A DNA stretch of 64,000 nt from Azospirillum melinis (GTDB lineage Bacteria; Pseudomonadota; Alphaproteobacteria; Azospirillales; Azospirillaceae), in NCBI RefSeq assembly GCF_013340935.1, contig NZ_WHOS01000010.1:62001-126000 (forward strand), read 5' to 3'. The notes beneath the pieces are model-generated. The model searched no databases. It was given only the letters and a program-made list of their open reading frames with translations, and had not been told where the DNA came from. Positions within the stretch are counted from its first letter, which is position 1. Each line of letters starts with the position of its first letter. The position numbers and the translations under genes are program-made. Positions 9,089-17,953 of this stretch are shown here, piece by piece.

Positions 9089-10699
9089 ATGACCAGCTTC
9101 AAGCGCGGCCTCATTGCACAGACTGTTCTTGGCGCCGCCGCTCTCGCCCTCGCCGGTTTAGCCGCCCCCGCCCTCGCCGACACGCCGAAAGACGCGCTGG
9201 TGATGGCATGGCAGTTCGACGACATCGTCAGCCTCGACCCCGGCGAGATCTTCGAGCTGTCGGGTGCGGAATACAGCGCCCAGGTCTATGACCGTCTGAT
9301 CCATTTCGACGTCAACGACGTCAGCAAGATCGAGGGAGAGGCCGCCGAAAGCTGGACCGTGTCGCCCGACGGCAAGACCTTCACCTTCAAGATCCGCGAT
9401 GGCATCGCCTTCCATTCCGGCAACCCGATGACGGCCGAGGATGTGGCGTGGTCCTTCTCCCGCGCGGTGAAGATGAACAAGGGTCCGGCCTTCATCCTGA
9501 CCCAGTTCGGCCTGACGCCCGAGAATGTCGACCGGATGGTGCGCGCCACCGATCCGAAGACGCTGGTCTTCACCACCGACAAGGTCTATGCGCCGACCTT
9601 CGTGCTCTATTGCCTGACCGCCGACGTCGCCTCCATCGTCGATTCCAAGCTGGTGAAGGGCAAGGAGAAGGACGGCGATTTCGGCGCCGGCTGGCTGAAG
9701 ACCAACTCCGCCGGCTCCGGCCCCTTCATCCTGAAGCAGTGGAAGGCGAGCGAGCTGCTGACCTTCGACGCCAACCCGAAATACTGGCGCGGTGCGCCGA
9801 AGCTGAAGCGTGTGCTGATCCGCCACATCCCGGAACCGGCGACCCAGCGCCTGCTGCTGGAGAAGGGCGACGTCGACGTCGCGCGCAACCTGAAGCCGGA
9901 ACAGTTCGAGCCGCTGAAGTCGAGCGACGCCATCCGTCTGGTCCAGGCGCCGAAGGGCACGCTGTGGTATCTCAGCCTGAACCAGAAGAACGCCACCCTG
10001 GCGAAGCCCGAGGTGCGTGAGGCCTTCAAGTATCTGGTCGACTATGACGGCATGGCCGGAACCATCATGAACGGCATCGGCGCCGTCCATCAGGCCTTCC
10101 TGCCCAAGGGCTTCCTCGGGGCCGTCAACGACAACCCCTACAAGTACGATCCGGCCAAGGCGAAGGAGCTGCTGGCGAAGGCCGGCTATCCCGACGGCTT
10201 CACCGTCAGCATGGACGTCCGCAACACCAACCCGACCCAGGACATGGCCCAGGCGATCCAGGCCAGCGCCGCCAAGGCCGGCATCAAGATCGAGATCATC
10301 CCCGGCGACGGCAAGCAGGTGCTGACCAAGTACCGCGCCCGCAATCACGAACTGATGATCCAGCAGTGGGGTGCGGACTATCAGGACCCGAACTCCAACG
10401 CCGACACCTTCGCCTCCAACCCGGACAACAGCGACAACGCCAAGTCCAAGCCGCTCGCCTGGCGCAACGCCTGGGACATTCCGGAACTGACCAAGAAGAC
10501 CGCCGCCGCCATCGAGGAGCGCGACGGCGCCAAGCGCGCCCAGATGTACGAGGAGCTCCAGCGCTCGGTTCTCGCCGACTCGCCCTTCGTCATCATGTTC
10601 CAGCAGACCGAGATGGTCGCCGAGCGCAAGAGCGTCAACGGTCTGGTCTGGGGCCCGAGCTTCGACACCAACTACTACTGGAAGGCCGAGAAGAAGTAA
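9089..10699 (+). CDS. ABC transporter solute-binding protein, family 5 (dipeptide/oligopeptide type)
   Basis: A 536-residue periplasmic binding protein. Residues 1-30 form a Sec signal peptide (MTSFKRG, hydrophobic core, cleavage after ALA). The mature part follows the DppA/OppA fold: YDRLIHFD, GEAAESWTVSPDGKTFTFKIR and HSGNPMTAEDVAWSF are the hallmark segments of family 5. The start at 9089 is fixed by the signal peptide and AGGGAGA nine bases upstream. No permease or ATPase genes adjoin it, so it is an orphan that must use components encoded elsewhere. Ligands could be peptides, nickel or opine-like compounds. A small GC hairpin follows the stop. Confidence 0.93.
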   Translation: MTSFKRGLIAQTVLGAAALALAGLAAPALADTPKDALVMAWQFDDIVSLDPGEIFELSGAEYSAQVYDRLIHFDVNDVSKIEGEAAESWTVSPDGKTFTFKIRDGIAFHSGNPMTAEDVAWSFSRAVKMNKGPAFILTQFGLTPENVDRMVRATDPKTLVFTTDKVYAPTFVLYCLTADVASIVDSKLVKGKEKDGDFGAGWLKTNSAGSGPFILKQWKASELLTFDANPKYWRGAPKLKRVLIRHIPEPATQRLLLEKGDVDVARNLKPEQFEPLKSSDAIRLVQAPKGTLWYLSLNQKNATLAKPEVREAFKYLVDYDGMAGTIMNGIGAVHQAFLPKGFLGAVNDNPYKYDPAKAKELLAKAGYPDGFTVSMDVRNTNPTQDMAQAIQASAAKAGIKIEIIPGDGKQVLTKYRARNHELMIQQWGADYQDPNSNADTFASNPDNSDNAKSKPLAWRNAWDIPELTKKTAAAIEERDGAKRAQMYEELQRSVLADSPFVIMFQQTEMVAERKSVNGLVWGPSFDTNYYWKAEKK

Positions 10700-10705
10700 G
10701 GATGC

Positions 10706-10724
10706 GGGGGGCTCGTCGCCCCCC
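10706..10724. terminator. Weak terminator-like hairpin between convergent genes
   Basis: GGGGGGC (10706-10712) pairs with GCCCCCC (10718-10724) around a five-base loop, just after the binding-protein stop and before the end of the convergent hydrolase gene. The trailing sequence is pyrimidine-rich but has no clean T run, so termination is only probable. Confidence 0.35.
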
Positions 10725-10744
10725 TCTCCCTTGCGTCTATGGGC

Positions 10745-11350
10745 TCACCCCCAGGCGCCCGCATCCTCGACCACCACGGCGAGGCTGTCGGACAGGCCGC
10801 TCAGCACGCCGCGCTGGATGTCGGCCGCCGGCACCACGCCGCCCTTGCCGTCGGGCAGGTCGCGGGTGGCGGTGGCCGATGCCACGACCGTCACCCGCCA
10901 GCCATGGTCCACCGCCGACCGCGCCGTGCTGCTGACGCAGTTGTGGGTCATGAAGCCGGCGACGATCATCTCCGTCCGCCCGCTGTCACGTGCCACCGTC
11001 TGCAACTCCGTCCCGGCGAAGGCGTTGGCGAGCTTCTTGACGATCACCGGTTCCCCATCGCGCGGGGCGACGGCCGGGACGATTTCCGCCAGCGGCCCGG
11101 TGGGGTCGAACACCGGGGCGCCCGCCGCGGTGTGGTGGACGATGTGGATCACAGGCACGCCGTTGGCACGGGCAAGCGCCAGCAGTTCCGCGGCCCGCTC
11201 CACCGCCGCATCGACGCCCGACAGCCGCAGCGCGCCGTCAGTGTATTCACGCTGAAGGTCGATCAGCACCAGCACCGCCTTGTCCAGGGGAGCAGGGGTG
11301 GCCGGCGCGCCGACGATCTGGCGCAGTGTCCGGGCAGGAAGAGTCGTCAT
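10745..11350 (-). CDS. Isochorismatase-like cysteine hydrolase
   Basis: A 201-residue protein of the isochorismatase/nicotinamidase family. The three catalytic residues are visible: Asp in LVLIDLQREY near residue 32, Lys in VKKLANAFAGTEL, and the nucleophile Cys in GFMTHNCVSSTAR with the preceding cis-peptide region. These enzymes hydrolyse amides or vinyl ethers such as nicotinamide, N-carbamoyl amines or isochorismate. The sequence does not single out one substrate. It is divergent from a LysR regulator only 85 bases away, which suggests inducible expression by that regulator. Confidence 0.9.
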   Translation of the reverse strand: MTTLPARTLRQIVGAPATPAPLDKAVLVLIDLQREYTDGALRLSGVDAAVERAAELLALARANGVPVIHIVHHTAAGAPVFDPTGPLAEIVPAVAPRDGEPVIVKKLANAFAGTELQTVARDSGRTEMIVAGFMTHNCVSSTARSAVDHGWRVTVVASATATRDLPDGKGGVVPAADIQRGVLSGLSDSLAVVVEDAGAWG

Positions 11351-11435
11351 CGGGAGATGCTCCGTGGTCGCTGGAAATCGATGACGGCGATGCTGCCCCG
11401 TTCACCTATGCACCGCCATACGCTATGCTTGCACG

Positions 11436-12320
11436 ATGGCTGTTCAGAAATTCACAGGCCCGCTCGATTGGGACGATTTGCGCGTCTTCCTGGAACTGGC
11501 ACGCGCCGGCAGCCTGTCGGCGGCGGCACGCAGCCTGCGGCTGAGCCACGCCACGGTCGGGCGCCGGCTGGCCGCGCTGGAGGCAACGCTCGGCCGCAGC
11601 CTGATGGAGCGCCGGCCCGACGGCTATGTCGTGACCGAAGACGGTGAAAGCGTCCGCGCCCTGGCCGAGGCGATGGACGAGCGGGCACAGGCGATCCGCC
11701 GCCGCGAAGGCGACGCGGCGGGGCTGACCGGCACCGTGCGGCTGACCATGACCCAGGCACTGGCCGACATTTTCCTGATCCCCCGGCTGGGAGCGCTGCG
11801 GGCGGCCAACCCCGCCCTGGACCTGGAAATCATCGTCGACAACCGCACCCTCAGCCTCGCCCGGCGGGAGGCCGATCTGGCGGTCCGGCTGGCCCGGCCG
11901 CAGCGCGGCGATCTGGTCGGGCGACGGCTGGCGACGCTGGGCTATGGGCTTTACGCGGCGCCGGACGCGCCCGACACGCTGATCGCCTATGACGAGTCGA
12001 TGGCGGAATTGCCGGAGGCTTTGTGGCTGGACCGCCATGGCGGCGGCCGGCGCGTCGCCTTCCGCTCCAACAGCGTGCAGGGTCAGCTTGCGGCGGCGGT
12101 CGCCGGCTTTGGCACTGCCTTCCTGCCCTGCATGCTGGCCGATGGCGTGCCGGGGCTGGTGCGGCAGCCACTGCCCGGTCCGCCGCCCTGCTCACCATTA
12201 ACCCGCGAGGTCTGGCTGCTGGTCCACCGCGACCGCCGCGAGGTGCCGCGGGTGCGCACGGTGATCGAGCATCTGGTGACCGTCTTCACGGCGGAGCGGG
12301 AACGGTTGGAGGGCTGTTGA
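11436..12320 (+). CDS. LysR-family transcriptional regulator
   Basis: A 294-residue LysR protein with the HTH at about residues 12-70 (AGSLSAAARSLRLSHATVGR) and a substrate-binding domain from about residue 95. The HTH and the short linker MERRPDGYVVTEDG place it in the subgroup common next to single metabolic or hydrolase genes. It is divergent from the isochorismatase-like gene across a short shared promoter region and is its likely regulator. The same strand continues 60 bases later into a secreted hydrolase gene, which could be co-transcribed. Confidence 0.9.
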   Translation: MAVQKFTGPLDWDDLRVFLELARAGSLSAAARSLRLSHATVGRRLAALEATLGRSLMERRPDGYVVTEDGESVRALAEAMDERAQAIRRREGDAAGLTGTVRLTMTQALADIFLIPRLGALRAANPALDLEIIVDNRTLSLARREADLAVRLARPQRGDLVGRRLATLGYGLYAAPDAPDTLIAYDESMAELPEALWLDRHGGGRRVAFRSNSVQGQLAAAVAGFGTAFLPCMLADGVPGLVRQPLPGPPPCSPLTREVWLLVHRDRREVPRVRTVIEHLVTVFTAERERLEGC

Positions 12321-12379
12321 CGACGTTCTGCAACCAGCGTCACCTTCCCGCAGTCGTCACTGCAACGGGTCCGTCCAGA

Positions 12380-13357
12380 ATGTCACTCCGTTCCCTGTGT
12401 CTGGTTGCCCTTGCAATGGCGGCGGCACTCCCCGTCCCGTTCCCCGCCCAAGCACAATCCCGCCCCAATGACGAACTTTTCTCCAACGCGGTGGTCGCCA
12501 GCGGAAAAACCATCACCCGCGACCAATGCGCCGCGCTGGAGGCGCGGGAAACCGCCAGTTGGGTGGAGGTGGGCGGTCGGGGCGAATGCCTGCGCTATTA
12601 CGCGGCCGGCCTGAAGCCGGGCACCAATCCGGTCGTCGCGGCCTGGATGCATGGCGACATCATGGGTACGAGGCCGGAGCAGATCGGCCATCAGGAAGGG
12701 TTGAGTGTCGCCGGCATGATCAAACAGGAGCGGGCTTTGTCGGAGCGCTTTGGCGTGCCCTTCATTTTCCTGGCCCGCCCGGGAGCCTATGGCAGCTCCG
12801 GCAAATTCTGGACGATGCGCCATACCCCACGCGAAGCCGCGCTGATGAACGCTCATCTCGATCTGCTCAAGAAACGCTACGGGATCGGGGCATGGTCGCT
12901 CGGCGGCAGCAGTGCGGGCGGCACTTTGACGGCCGAATTCCTGGCCCGCCGCATCGACCTGACCTGCGCGGTCATCTCGTCGGGAGCCTCCGCTTATGAA
13001 GCCTATCTCAAGGCCCATGACGCCAAGGCCCGGCTGGCGAGGCCGGAGACATGGTTCGACCCCTACCGCTCGCTCGACCGGATTCCCAAGGACCCTGCCC
13101 GCCGCATCTTCGTCATCGGCGACCCCAGGGAAACGAACGTCCTGTTTCGGACCCAGCGTCTTTACTTCGACGGTCTGTTGGCAGGCGGACACAATGCCCG
13201 GCTGGTCGCGCTGGAACGGGCCCGGCCGCCCCGCTTCCACAGTCTGGTGGATTTCGGCGAAACCGCAACCGGCCTCTGCGCGCAGGGGATGGATACGGAC
13301 AGGCTGCTGAAGACGCTCCACGCCATGCCCGAACAGACGGAGCGAATCAGCAACTGA
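12380..13357 (+). CDS. Secreted alpha/beta hydrolase family protein
   Basis: A 325-residue protein with a signal peptide at residues 1-28 (MSLRSLCLVALAMAAALPV, cleavage after QAQ). The body shows an alpha/beta-hydrolase layout: FIFLARPGAYGSSG early, a nucleophile elbow GGSSAGGTL giving the catalytic serine, and a late HSLVDFGE segment offering the histidine. I selected the ATG at 12380 because the long upstream open frame is an antisense-style extension overlapping the lysR coding region. The protein would act in the periplasm or outside the cell as an esterase or peptidase. No specific substrate can be assigned. The final stop is seven bases from the end of convergent truA. Confidence 0.72.
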   Translation: MSLRSLCLVALAMAAALPVPFPAQAQSRPNDELFSNAVVASGKTITRDQCAALEARETASWVEVGGRGECLRYYAAGLKPGTNPVVAAWMHGDIMGTRPEQIGHQEGLSVAGMIKQERALSERFGVPFIFLARPGAYGSSGKFWTMRHTPREAALMNAHLDLLKKRYGIGAWSLGGSSAGGTLTAEFLARRIDLTCAVISSGASAYEAYLKAHDAKARLARPETWFDPYRSLDRIPKDPARRIFVIGDPRETNVLFRTQRLYFDGLLAGGHNARLVALERARPPRFHSLVDFGETATGLCAQGMDTDRLLKTLHAMPEQTERISN

Positions 13358-13363
13358 GCCGGG

Positions 13364-14101
13364 TCAGTAACGCGCCGCCATGAAATAGAGCCCGTCCGGT
13401 GGACAGGTCGGCCCGGCCTTGGCCCGGTCGCGGGCGTCCAGTGCGCGGCGGACGTCGTCCACCGTCCATTTGCCGGCACCGACCAACTCCAGCGTGCCGA
13501 CCATGTTGCGGACCTGATGGTGCAGGAACGAGCGCGCGGCGGCATGGACGCGGATCTCTTCGCCCTGCCGCTCCACGGCCAGCCGGTCCAACGTCTTCAC
13601 CGGCGACTTGGCCTGACACAGCGCGGCGCGGAAGCTGGAGAAGTCATGCTGGCCGACCAGCACCTGTGCCGCTTCATGCATTGTCTCGGCGTTCAGCGGA
13701 CGGGTGACGTGCCAGGCCCGGCCGGCATCGAGCGCCAGCGGGGCCCGGCGGTTGACGATGCGGTAGACATAGGCGCGGCCGGTCGAGGTCAGGCGGGCAT
13801 GGAAATCTTCCGTCACCGCTTCCACCTCCAGCACCGCGATGGGGGCCGGCTTCAGGTGGAAGTTCAGGGCGTCGCGCAGCTTCAGGCCGGTGAAGGGCTT
13901 TTCCAGATCGAAATGGCAGACCTGCCCCAGCGCATGCACACCGGCATCGGTGCGTCCGGAGCCATGGGCCCGTACCACCTCGCCCGACAGGCGTTGCACC
14001 GCCTCCTCCAGGCTCTGCTGGACCGAGGGGCCGTTGTCCTGGCGCTGCCAGCCGACGAAGGGGCGGCCGTCATACTCGACGGTCAGTTTCCAGCGCTGCA
14101 C
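13364..14101 (-). CDS. truA: tRNA pseudouridine(38-40) synthase
   Basis: TruA converts uridines 38, 39 and 40 of tRNA anticodon stems to pseudouridine. The 245-residue protein has the catalytic aspartate in [11 protein letters not shown], the N-terminal [15 protein letters not shown] and the C-terminal [12 protein letters not shown]. The start is uncertain: GTG at 14101 gives the family-typical N terminus, while a TTG at 14110 would overlap the fmt stop as TTGA and add three residues. It is the last gene of the def-fmt-truA series, a cluster of protein synthesis initiation and maturation functions. Confidence 0.96.
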   Translation of the reverse strand: MQRWKLTVEYDGRPFVGWQRQDNGPSVQQSLEEAVQRLSGEVVRAHGSGRTDAGVHALGQVCHFDLEKPFTGLKLRDALNFHLKPAPIAVLEVEAVTEDFHARLTSTGRAYVYRIVNRRAPLALDAGRAWHVTRPLNAETMHEAAQVLVGQHDFSSFRAALCQAKSPVKTLDRLAVERQGEEIRVHAAARSFLHHQVRNMVGTLELVGAGKWTVDDVRRALDARDRAKAGPTCPPDGLYFMAARY

Positions 14102-14106
14102 GATGG

Positions 14107-15054
14107 TCAATCCGCGACGGGTTCGGGAGCGGAGACCGGCTGCCCGACCGCCAGCGCGAAGCCGCGCAGGAAAGCCGCACCATCCACCGGCGCCTTGCCC
14201 GGACGCTGGACCCTGGTCAGCCGTACGGCCCCGTCGGCGCAGGCGACCGTCAGCCGGTCGTCCAGCAGGGTGCCGGGCACGCCCTTGCCTGCCGCAGGCT
14301 CGGCGGCGAGCACCTTGATCCGCTCACCGTTCGCGGCGTCGAACCAGCAACCGGGCCAGGGGGTCAGGGCGCGAACCTGCCGCTCGACATAGGTGGCGGG
14401 CTGGCTCCAGTCGAGCCGGCCATCCTCGCGCGTCAGCTTGGCGGCGTAGGTGACGCCGTCTTCCGGCTGCGGTACGGCGGCCAGCGTGCCGGCGGCCAGC
14501 CCGTCCAGCGCCGGGGCGATCATGCGGGCGCCAAGTGCAGCCAGCTCGTCATGCAGGCTGCTGGCGGTGGTGGCGGGGGTGATCGCCACCGCTTCCCGAG
14601 ACAGCATGGCGCCGGTGTCGAGCCCGATGTCCATCTGCATGATGGTGATCCCGGTTTCGGCATCGCCGGCCAGGATGGAACGCTGGATCGGCGCCGCCCC
14701 GCGCCAGCGCGGCAGCAGCGAGCCATGGACGTTGACACAACCCAGCCGCGGCGCGTCGAGGATCGGCTGCGGCAGGATCAGGCCATAGGCGGCGACCACG
14801 GCGGCATCGGCCTTGAGATCGGCGAACTCGGCCTGGGCCTCGGCATTGCGCAGGCTCTTGGGCGTGCGCACGGGAATGCCGTGCTCCTCGGCGAAGCGGT
14901 GAACGGGCGATTTCTGCACCTGCTGGCCGCGGCCGGCCGGGCGTGGCGGCTGGCTGTAGGCGCAGACGACCTGATGCCCCGCCTCGATCAGCGCGGCAAG
15001 GCTGTGCACGGCGAAATCCGGCGTGCCCATGAAGACGAGACGGAGCGGGATCAT
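14107..15054 (-). CDS. fmt: Methionyl-tRNA formyltransferase
   Basis: Fmt formylates initiator Met-tRNA using 10-formyltetrahydrofolate. The 315-residue protein carries the N-terminal FMGTPDFAV, the folate-site signature [16 protein letters not shown] with its catalytic Asn-His, and the LDTGAML segment; the C-terminal OB-like tRNA-binding domain runs from about residue 205. It sits between def upstream and truA downstream on the same strand, with a 47-base gap to def and near-zero spacing to truA, consistent with one transcript. Confidence 0.97.
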   Translation of the reverse strand: MIPLRLVFMGTPDFAVHSLAALIEAGHQVVCAYSQPPRPAGRGQQVQKSPVHRFAEEHGIPVRTPKSLRNAEAQAEFADLKADAAVVAAYGLILPQPILDAPRLGCVNVHGSLLPRWRGAAPIQRSILAGDAETGITIMQMDIGLDTGAMLSREAVAITPATTASSLHDELAALGARMIAPALDGLAAGTLAAVPQPEDGVTYAAKLTREDGRLDWSQPATYVERQVRALTPWPGCWFDAANGERIKVLAAEPAAGKGVPGTLLDDRLTVACADGAVRLTRVQRPGKAPVDGAAFLRGFALAVGQPVSAPEPVAD

Positions 15055-15101
15055 CGGATGTTTATCGCCGATCTATGTTGCGGCTGGTCTTTTGCGGCGG
15101 A

Positions 15102-15614
15102 TCAGGCCGTCGCCTTCTGCATCTTCTGGACCTTCTTCAGCAGGATGTTCCGCTTCAGCATCGACAGATAGTCGACGAACAGAACGCCGTTCAGATGGTC
15201 GATCTCATGCTGGATGCAGGTGGCGAGCATCCCGTCGGCCTCGATCTCCTGCGGCTGGTTCTTTTCATCCAGATAGCGGACGCGGATGCGCACGGGCCGG
15301 GTGACGTCGGCGTACTGTTCCGGCACCGACAGGCAGCCTTCCTCGCACACCGCCTTCTCGTCCGACGACCAGACGATTTCCGGATTGGCGAGGCGGATCG
15401 GGTTCGGCGGCTCGCCCTTCTCATGGACGTCGACGACGATGACACGGTCGAGCACACCGACCTGCGGAGCGGCCAGACCGATGCCGCTGGCGTCGTACAT
15501 GGTCTCCACCATGTCGTCCATCAGCTTGACGACGCGCGCATCCACTTCAGCGACGGGTTGCGCCTTGCGCTTCAGGATCGGATGCGGGGCGACGAGGATC
15601 GGAAGACGGGCCAT
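15102..15614 (-). CDS. def: Peptide deformylase
   Basis: Def removes the N-formyl group from nascent proteins. The 170-residue protein has all three catalytic motifs: GIGLAAPQVG around residue 43, EEGCLSVP with the metal-binding cysteine near residue 90, and QHEIDHLNG supplying two metal-binding histidines and the catalytic glutamate near residue 135. The length is normal. It heads the def-fmt-truA cluster; the gene products act in sequence on initiator tRNA and its protein product. Confidence 0.98.
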   Translation of the reverse strand: MARLPILVAPHPILKRKAQPVAEVDARVVKLMDDMVETMYDASGIGLAAPQVGVLDRVIVVDVHEKGEPPNPIRLANPEIVWSSDEKAVCEEGCLSVPEQYADVTRPVRIRVRYLDEKNQPQEIEADGMLATCIQHEIDHLNGVLFVDYLSMLKRNILLKKVQKMQKATA

Positions 15615-15755
15615 GGGTGCTCGATGCTGGTAAGGGAAAGTTCAAACGGACAAAGTAGGCGGACCGAGCGTTTCGGTCAAGGAATCGAACCTATGCGAAC
15701 GATGCAGAACCGCCTGCCGTGCGGGGTTGCGCCGGACGCCGGTTGGGCGTAGTCG

Positions 15756-16592
15756 ATGCCGATCATGCCGGACGCCACCACCGCCCCATCCCCGCCGCCG
15801 CGCTGGACACAGGACGCCGCCCTGGCGCTGGTGTTCCTGACCCGGCTGCCCCTTCCCCCCATCGGCCCGCTCAATGGCCTGCTCAGCGGCCCCTTGGCCG
15901 AGGGCGCGTCGGCGCGGGCGATGGGCTGGTTTCCGCCAGTCGGCGCGCTGATCGGGCTGGCGGGCGGGGCGGTGTATGCCGCCGCCACCGCCCTGCACCT
16001 GCCGCCGCTGGCCGGTGCGCTGCTGGCCCTGGCGACGACAGTCCGGCTGACCGGCGGGCTGCACGAGGACGGGGCGGCCGACGTGGCCGACGGCTTCGGC
16101 GGTGGGCGCGATCCGGTGCGCAAGCTGGAGATCATGCGCGACAGCCGCGTCGGCAGCTATGGCGTGCTGGCCCTGGTCTTCTCGGTCGGTATCCGCGCCG
16201 CGGCCCTGGCCGCCCTGCCGGTGCCGGCGGCGGTCGCGGCTCTGGCGGCGGCCGGCGCCTTGTCGCGCTGCGGGCTGGCGGCGATGGCGCGCGTTTTGCC
16301 GGCGGCGCGGCGCGACGGGCTGGCGGCAGCGCAAGGCCGGCCGGCGATGGCGACGGTGCTGCTGGCCCTCCTCCTCGGCATCGCAATCGCCGCGATGGCG
16401 CTCGGCGGGCTGGCCCTTCCCGCGCTGGCCGCCTCGCTCCTGGCGGTGGCAGCGGTGGCGGCGCTTGCCCGGCGGCAGATCGGCGGGCACACCGGCGACG
16501 TTTTCGGCGCGGCGCAGCAGGCGGCGGAGGCCGCGGTGCTGCTGACCCTGTCGGCCCTCATTGGAGCAGCGGCCATCGGAGCAGCGGCATGA
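15756..16592 (+). CDS. cobS: Adenosylcobinamide-GDP ribazoletransferase
   Basis: CobS joins adenosylcobinamide-GDP with alpha-ribazole (or its phosphate) to complete the cobalamin nucleotide loop, at the inner membrane. The 278-residue protein is strongly hydrophobic with several transmembrane segments and carries the family signatures FLTRLPLPP, TGGLHEDGAADVADGFGGG with its metal-binding acidic cluster, and GGHTGDVFGA near the end. Starts at 15756 and 15765 are both possible. Its stop overlaps the next ATG as ATGA, so it is translationally coupled to the phosphatase gene. No cobalamin riboswitch core is visible upstream. Confidence 0.95.
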   Translation: MPIMPDATTAPSPPPRWTQDAALALVFLTRLPLPPIGPLNGLLSGPLAEGASARAMGWFPPVGALIGLAGGAVYAAATALHLPPLAGALLALATTVRLTGGLHEDGAADVADGFGGGRDPVRKLEIMRDSRVGSYGVLALVFSVGIRAAALAALPVPAAVAALAAAGALSRCGLAAMARVLPAARRDGLAAAQGRPAMATVLLALLLGIAIAAMALGGLALPALAASLLAVAAVAALARRQIGGHTGDVFGAAQQAAEAAVLLTLSALIGAAAIGAAA

Positions 16593-17233
16593 CCGCCTTG
16601 AGCCTCACCCCCCTGACCGTCACCCGCTGGTGGCTGATCCGCCATGCGCCGGTCCGCAACCCGGACAACGTCATCTGCGGGTCGAGCGACCGCGAGGCCG
16701 ACACCGGCAACCGCGCCGCGGCCACCGCGCTCGCGGCCGGCCTCCCCGCCGACGCCCTGTGGCTGACCAGCCCGCTGCGCCGCAGCCGCCAGACCGCACA
16801 GGCTCTGTGGAGCCGCAACCCCCGCCTTGCCGGCACCGCCGTGGTGGAGCCGGCGCTGGCCGAGCAGGATTTCGGCGATTGGGAGGGCATCAGCCACGAC
16901 GCCGCGGCCCGGCGCGATGCCGAAGCGGCGGCGCGCTTCTGGGGCGACCCGGCCCGTCATGCCCCACCGGGCGGCGAGAGCTTCGCCACGGTGATGGACC
17001 GCACCGCGGGCGCGCTGCTGCGGCTGACCGACCTCCATGCCGGACGCGATCTGGTTGCGGTGATCCATGCCGGCACCATCCGCGGTGCGCTGGCACTGGC
17101 ACTGGATCTGACGCCGGAGGCGGCTCTCAGGCTGCGGATCGACCCATGGTCGCTGACCCGGATCGACCACCACCACGCCGGGACGGGCTCCTGGTCTGTC
17201 GGGGGAGTGAATCAGCAGGTCGGAACTTTCTGA
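16589..17233 (+). CDS. cobC: Histidine phosphatase family protein, probable alpha-ribazole phosphatase
   Basis: A 214-residue phosphoglycerate-mutase-type histidine phosphatase. The phospho-acceptor motif is LIRHAPV near residue 20 and the second catalytic histidine is in VIHAGTIRG near residue 150; EQDFGDWEG supplies the acid. Coupling to cobS through an ATGA overlap indicates a role in cobalamin assembly, removing phosphate from alpha-ribazole 5'-phosphate or from the cobalamin phosphate. The role rests mainly on context, as the superfamily is broad. A longer open frame reaching back across cobS is not the true start. Confidence 0.85.
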   Translation: MTALSLTPLTVTRWWLIRHAPVRNPDNVICGSSDREADTGNRAAATALAAGLPADALWLTSPLRRSRQTAQALWSRNPRLAGTAVVEPALAEQDFGDWEGISHDAAARRDAEAAARFWGDPARHAPPGGESFATVMDRTAGALLRLTDLHAGRDLVAVIHAGTIRGALALALDLTPEAALRLRIDPWSLTRIDHHHAGTGSWSVGGVNQQVGTF

Positions 17234-17285
17234 CCGCGGCGGGCGTTCCCCAGTCTCAGTTGGGCTACCGAACGAGAGGCAGACC

Positions 17286-17816
17286 ATGGTCCATAGCACC
17301 ACCGCCGGCCACGGCCACAGCCCCGACCAGGGCGACGTCAAGAAGCTCTGGGAGATGATGAAGGGCGTCCAGGTCGCGATGATGACCACGCTGGACGACA
17401 ACGGCCGGATGAACTCCCGTCCGATGGCGACGCTGTCCCATGCGGGGTTCGAAGACGGCACCCTGTGGTTCTTCACCCGCGCCCATTCCGAGAAGGTGGA
17501 CGAGATCGACCGCCACTGGCGCGTCAACCTCGCCTATGCCAACCCCGACAAGCAGGATTACGTGTCCGCCTCCGGCGTCGCCGAAGTCGTGCGCGACCGC
17601 GACAAGATCCGCTTTCTGTGGCGCGACATCATGACCACCTGGTTCCCCCAGGGTCCGGACGATCCCGAGGTGGCGCTGCTGAAGGTGTCGGTCGATCAGG
17701 CCGAATATTGGGACAGCCCGTCGAGCACCATGGTCTACGCCTACGGCTATGTGAAGGCGAAGCTGACCGGCCAGTCGCCGGACCCGGGCGACCACGCCAA
17801 GATCGCGTTCCAGTAA
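17286..17816 (+). CDS. Pyridoxamine 5'-phosphate oxidase-family protein (general stress protein 26 type)
   Basis: A 176-residue split-barrel flavin-binding protein. The conserved core runs MMTTLDDNGRMNSRPMAT, then LWFFTRAHSEKVDEI and NLAYANPDKQDYVSASGVAEV, the signature order of the general-stress family of PNPOx-like proteins. Such proteins bind FMN, FAD or F420-like cofactors and are linked to stress responses, but true PNP oxidase residues for vitamin B6 synthesis are not evident. It is a monocistronic gene ended by a bidirectional terminator. Confidence 0.88.
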   Translation: MVHSTTAGHGHSPDQGDVKKLWEMMKGVQVAMMTTLDDNGRMNSRPMATLSHAGFEDGTLWFFTRAHSEKVDEIDRHWRVNLAYANPDKQDYVSASGVAEVVRDRDKIRFLWRDIMTTWFPQGPDDPEVALLKVSVDQAEYWDSPSSTMVYAYGYVKAKLTGQSPDPGDHAKIAFQ

Positions 17817-17860
17817 CCGCGTTTTGGTGAAAGCCGGCTGGAGATGCCGGCCTGACATGA

Positions 17861-17906
17861 AAAAAGCCCTCCCTGCGGACCGCAAGGCCAGCAGGGAGGG
17901 CTTTTT
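17861..17906. terminator. Bidirectional intrinsic terminator
   Basis: A perfect 16-base-pair stem (17861-17876 with 17891-17906) has GC-rich arms flanked by A5 on one side and T5 on the other, so it can end transcripts from both directions. It sits between the flavin-type oxidase gene and the convergent RNA helicase gene. Confidence 0.9.
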
Positions 17907-17953
17907 CATTCAACGATCCTTAAGCGGGGCTCAAGAAGCGCAGTAGACGCTGC

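Noticed and set aside
15615-15755. Possible cobalamin riboswitch before cobS
   Set aside because: The conserved GCCACTG box is absent and the gap is short.
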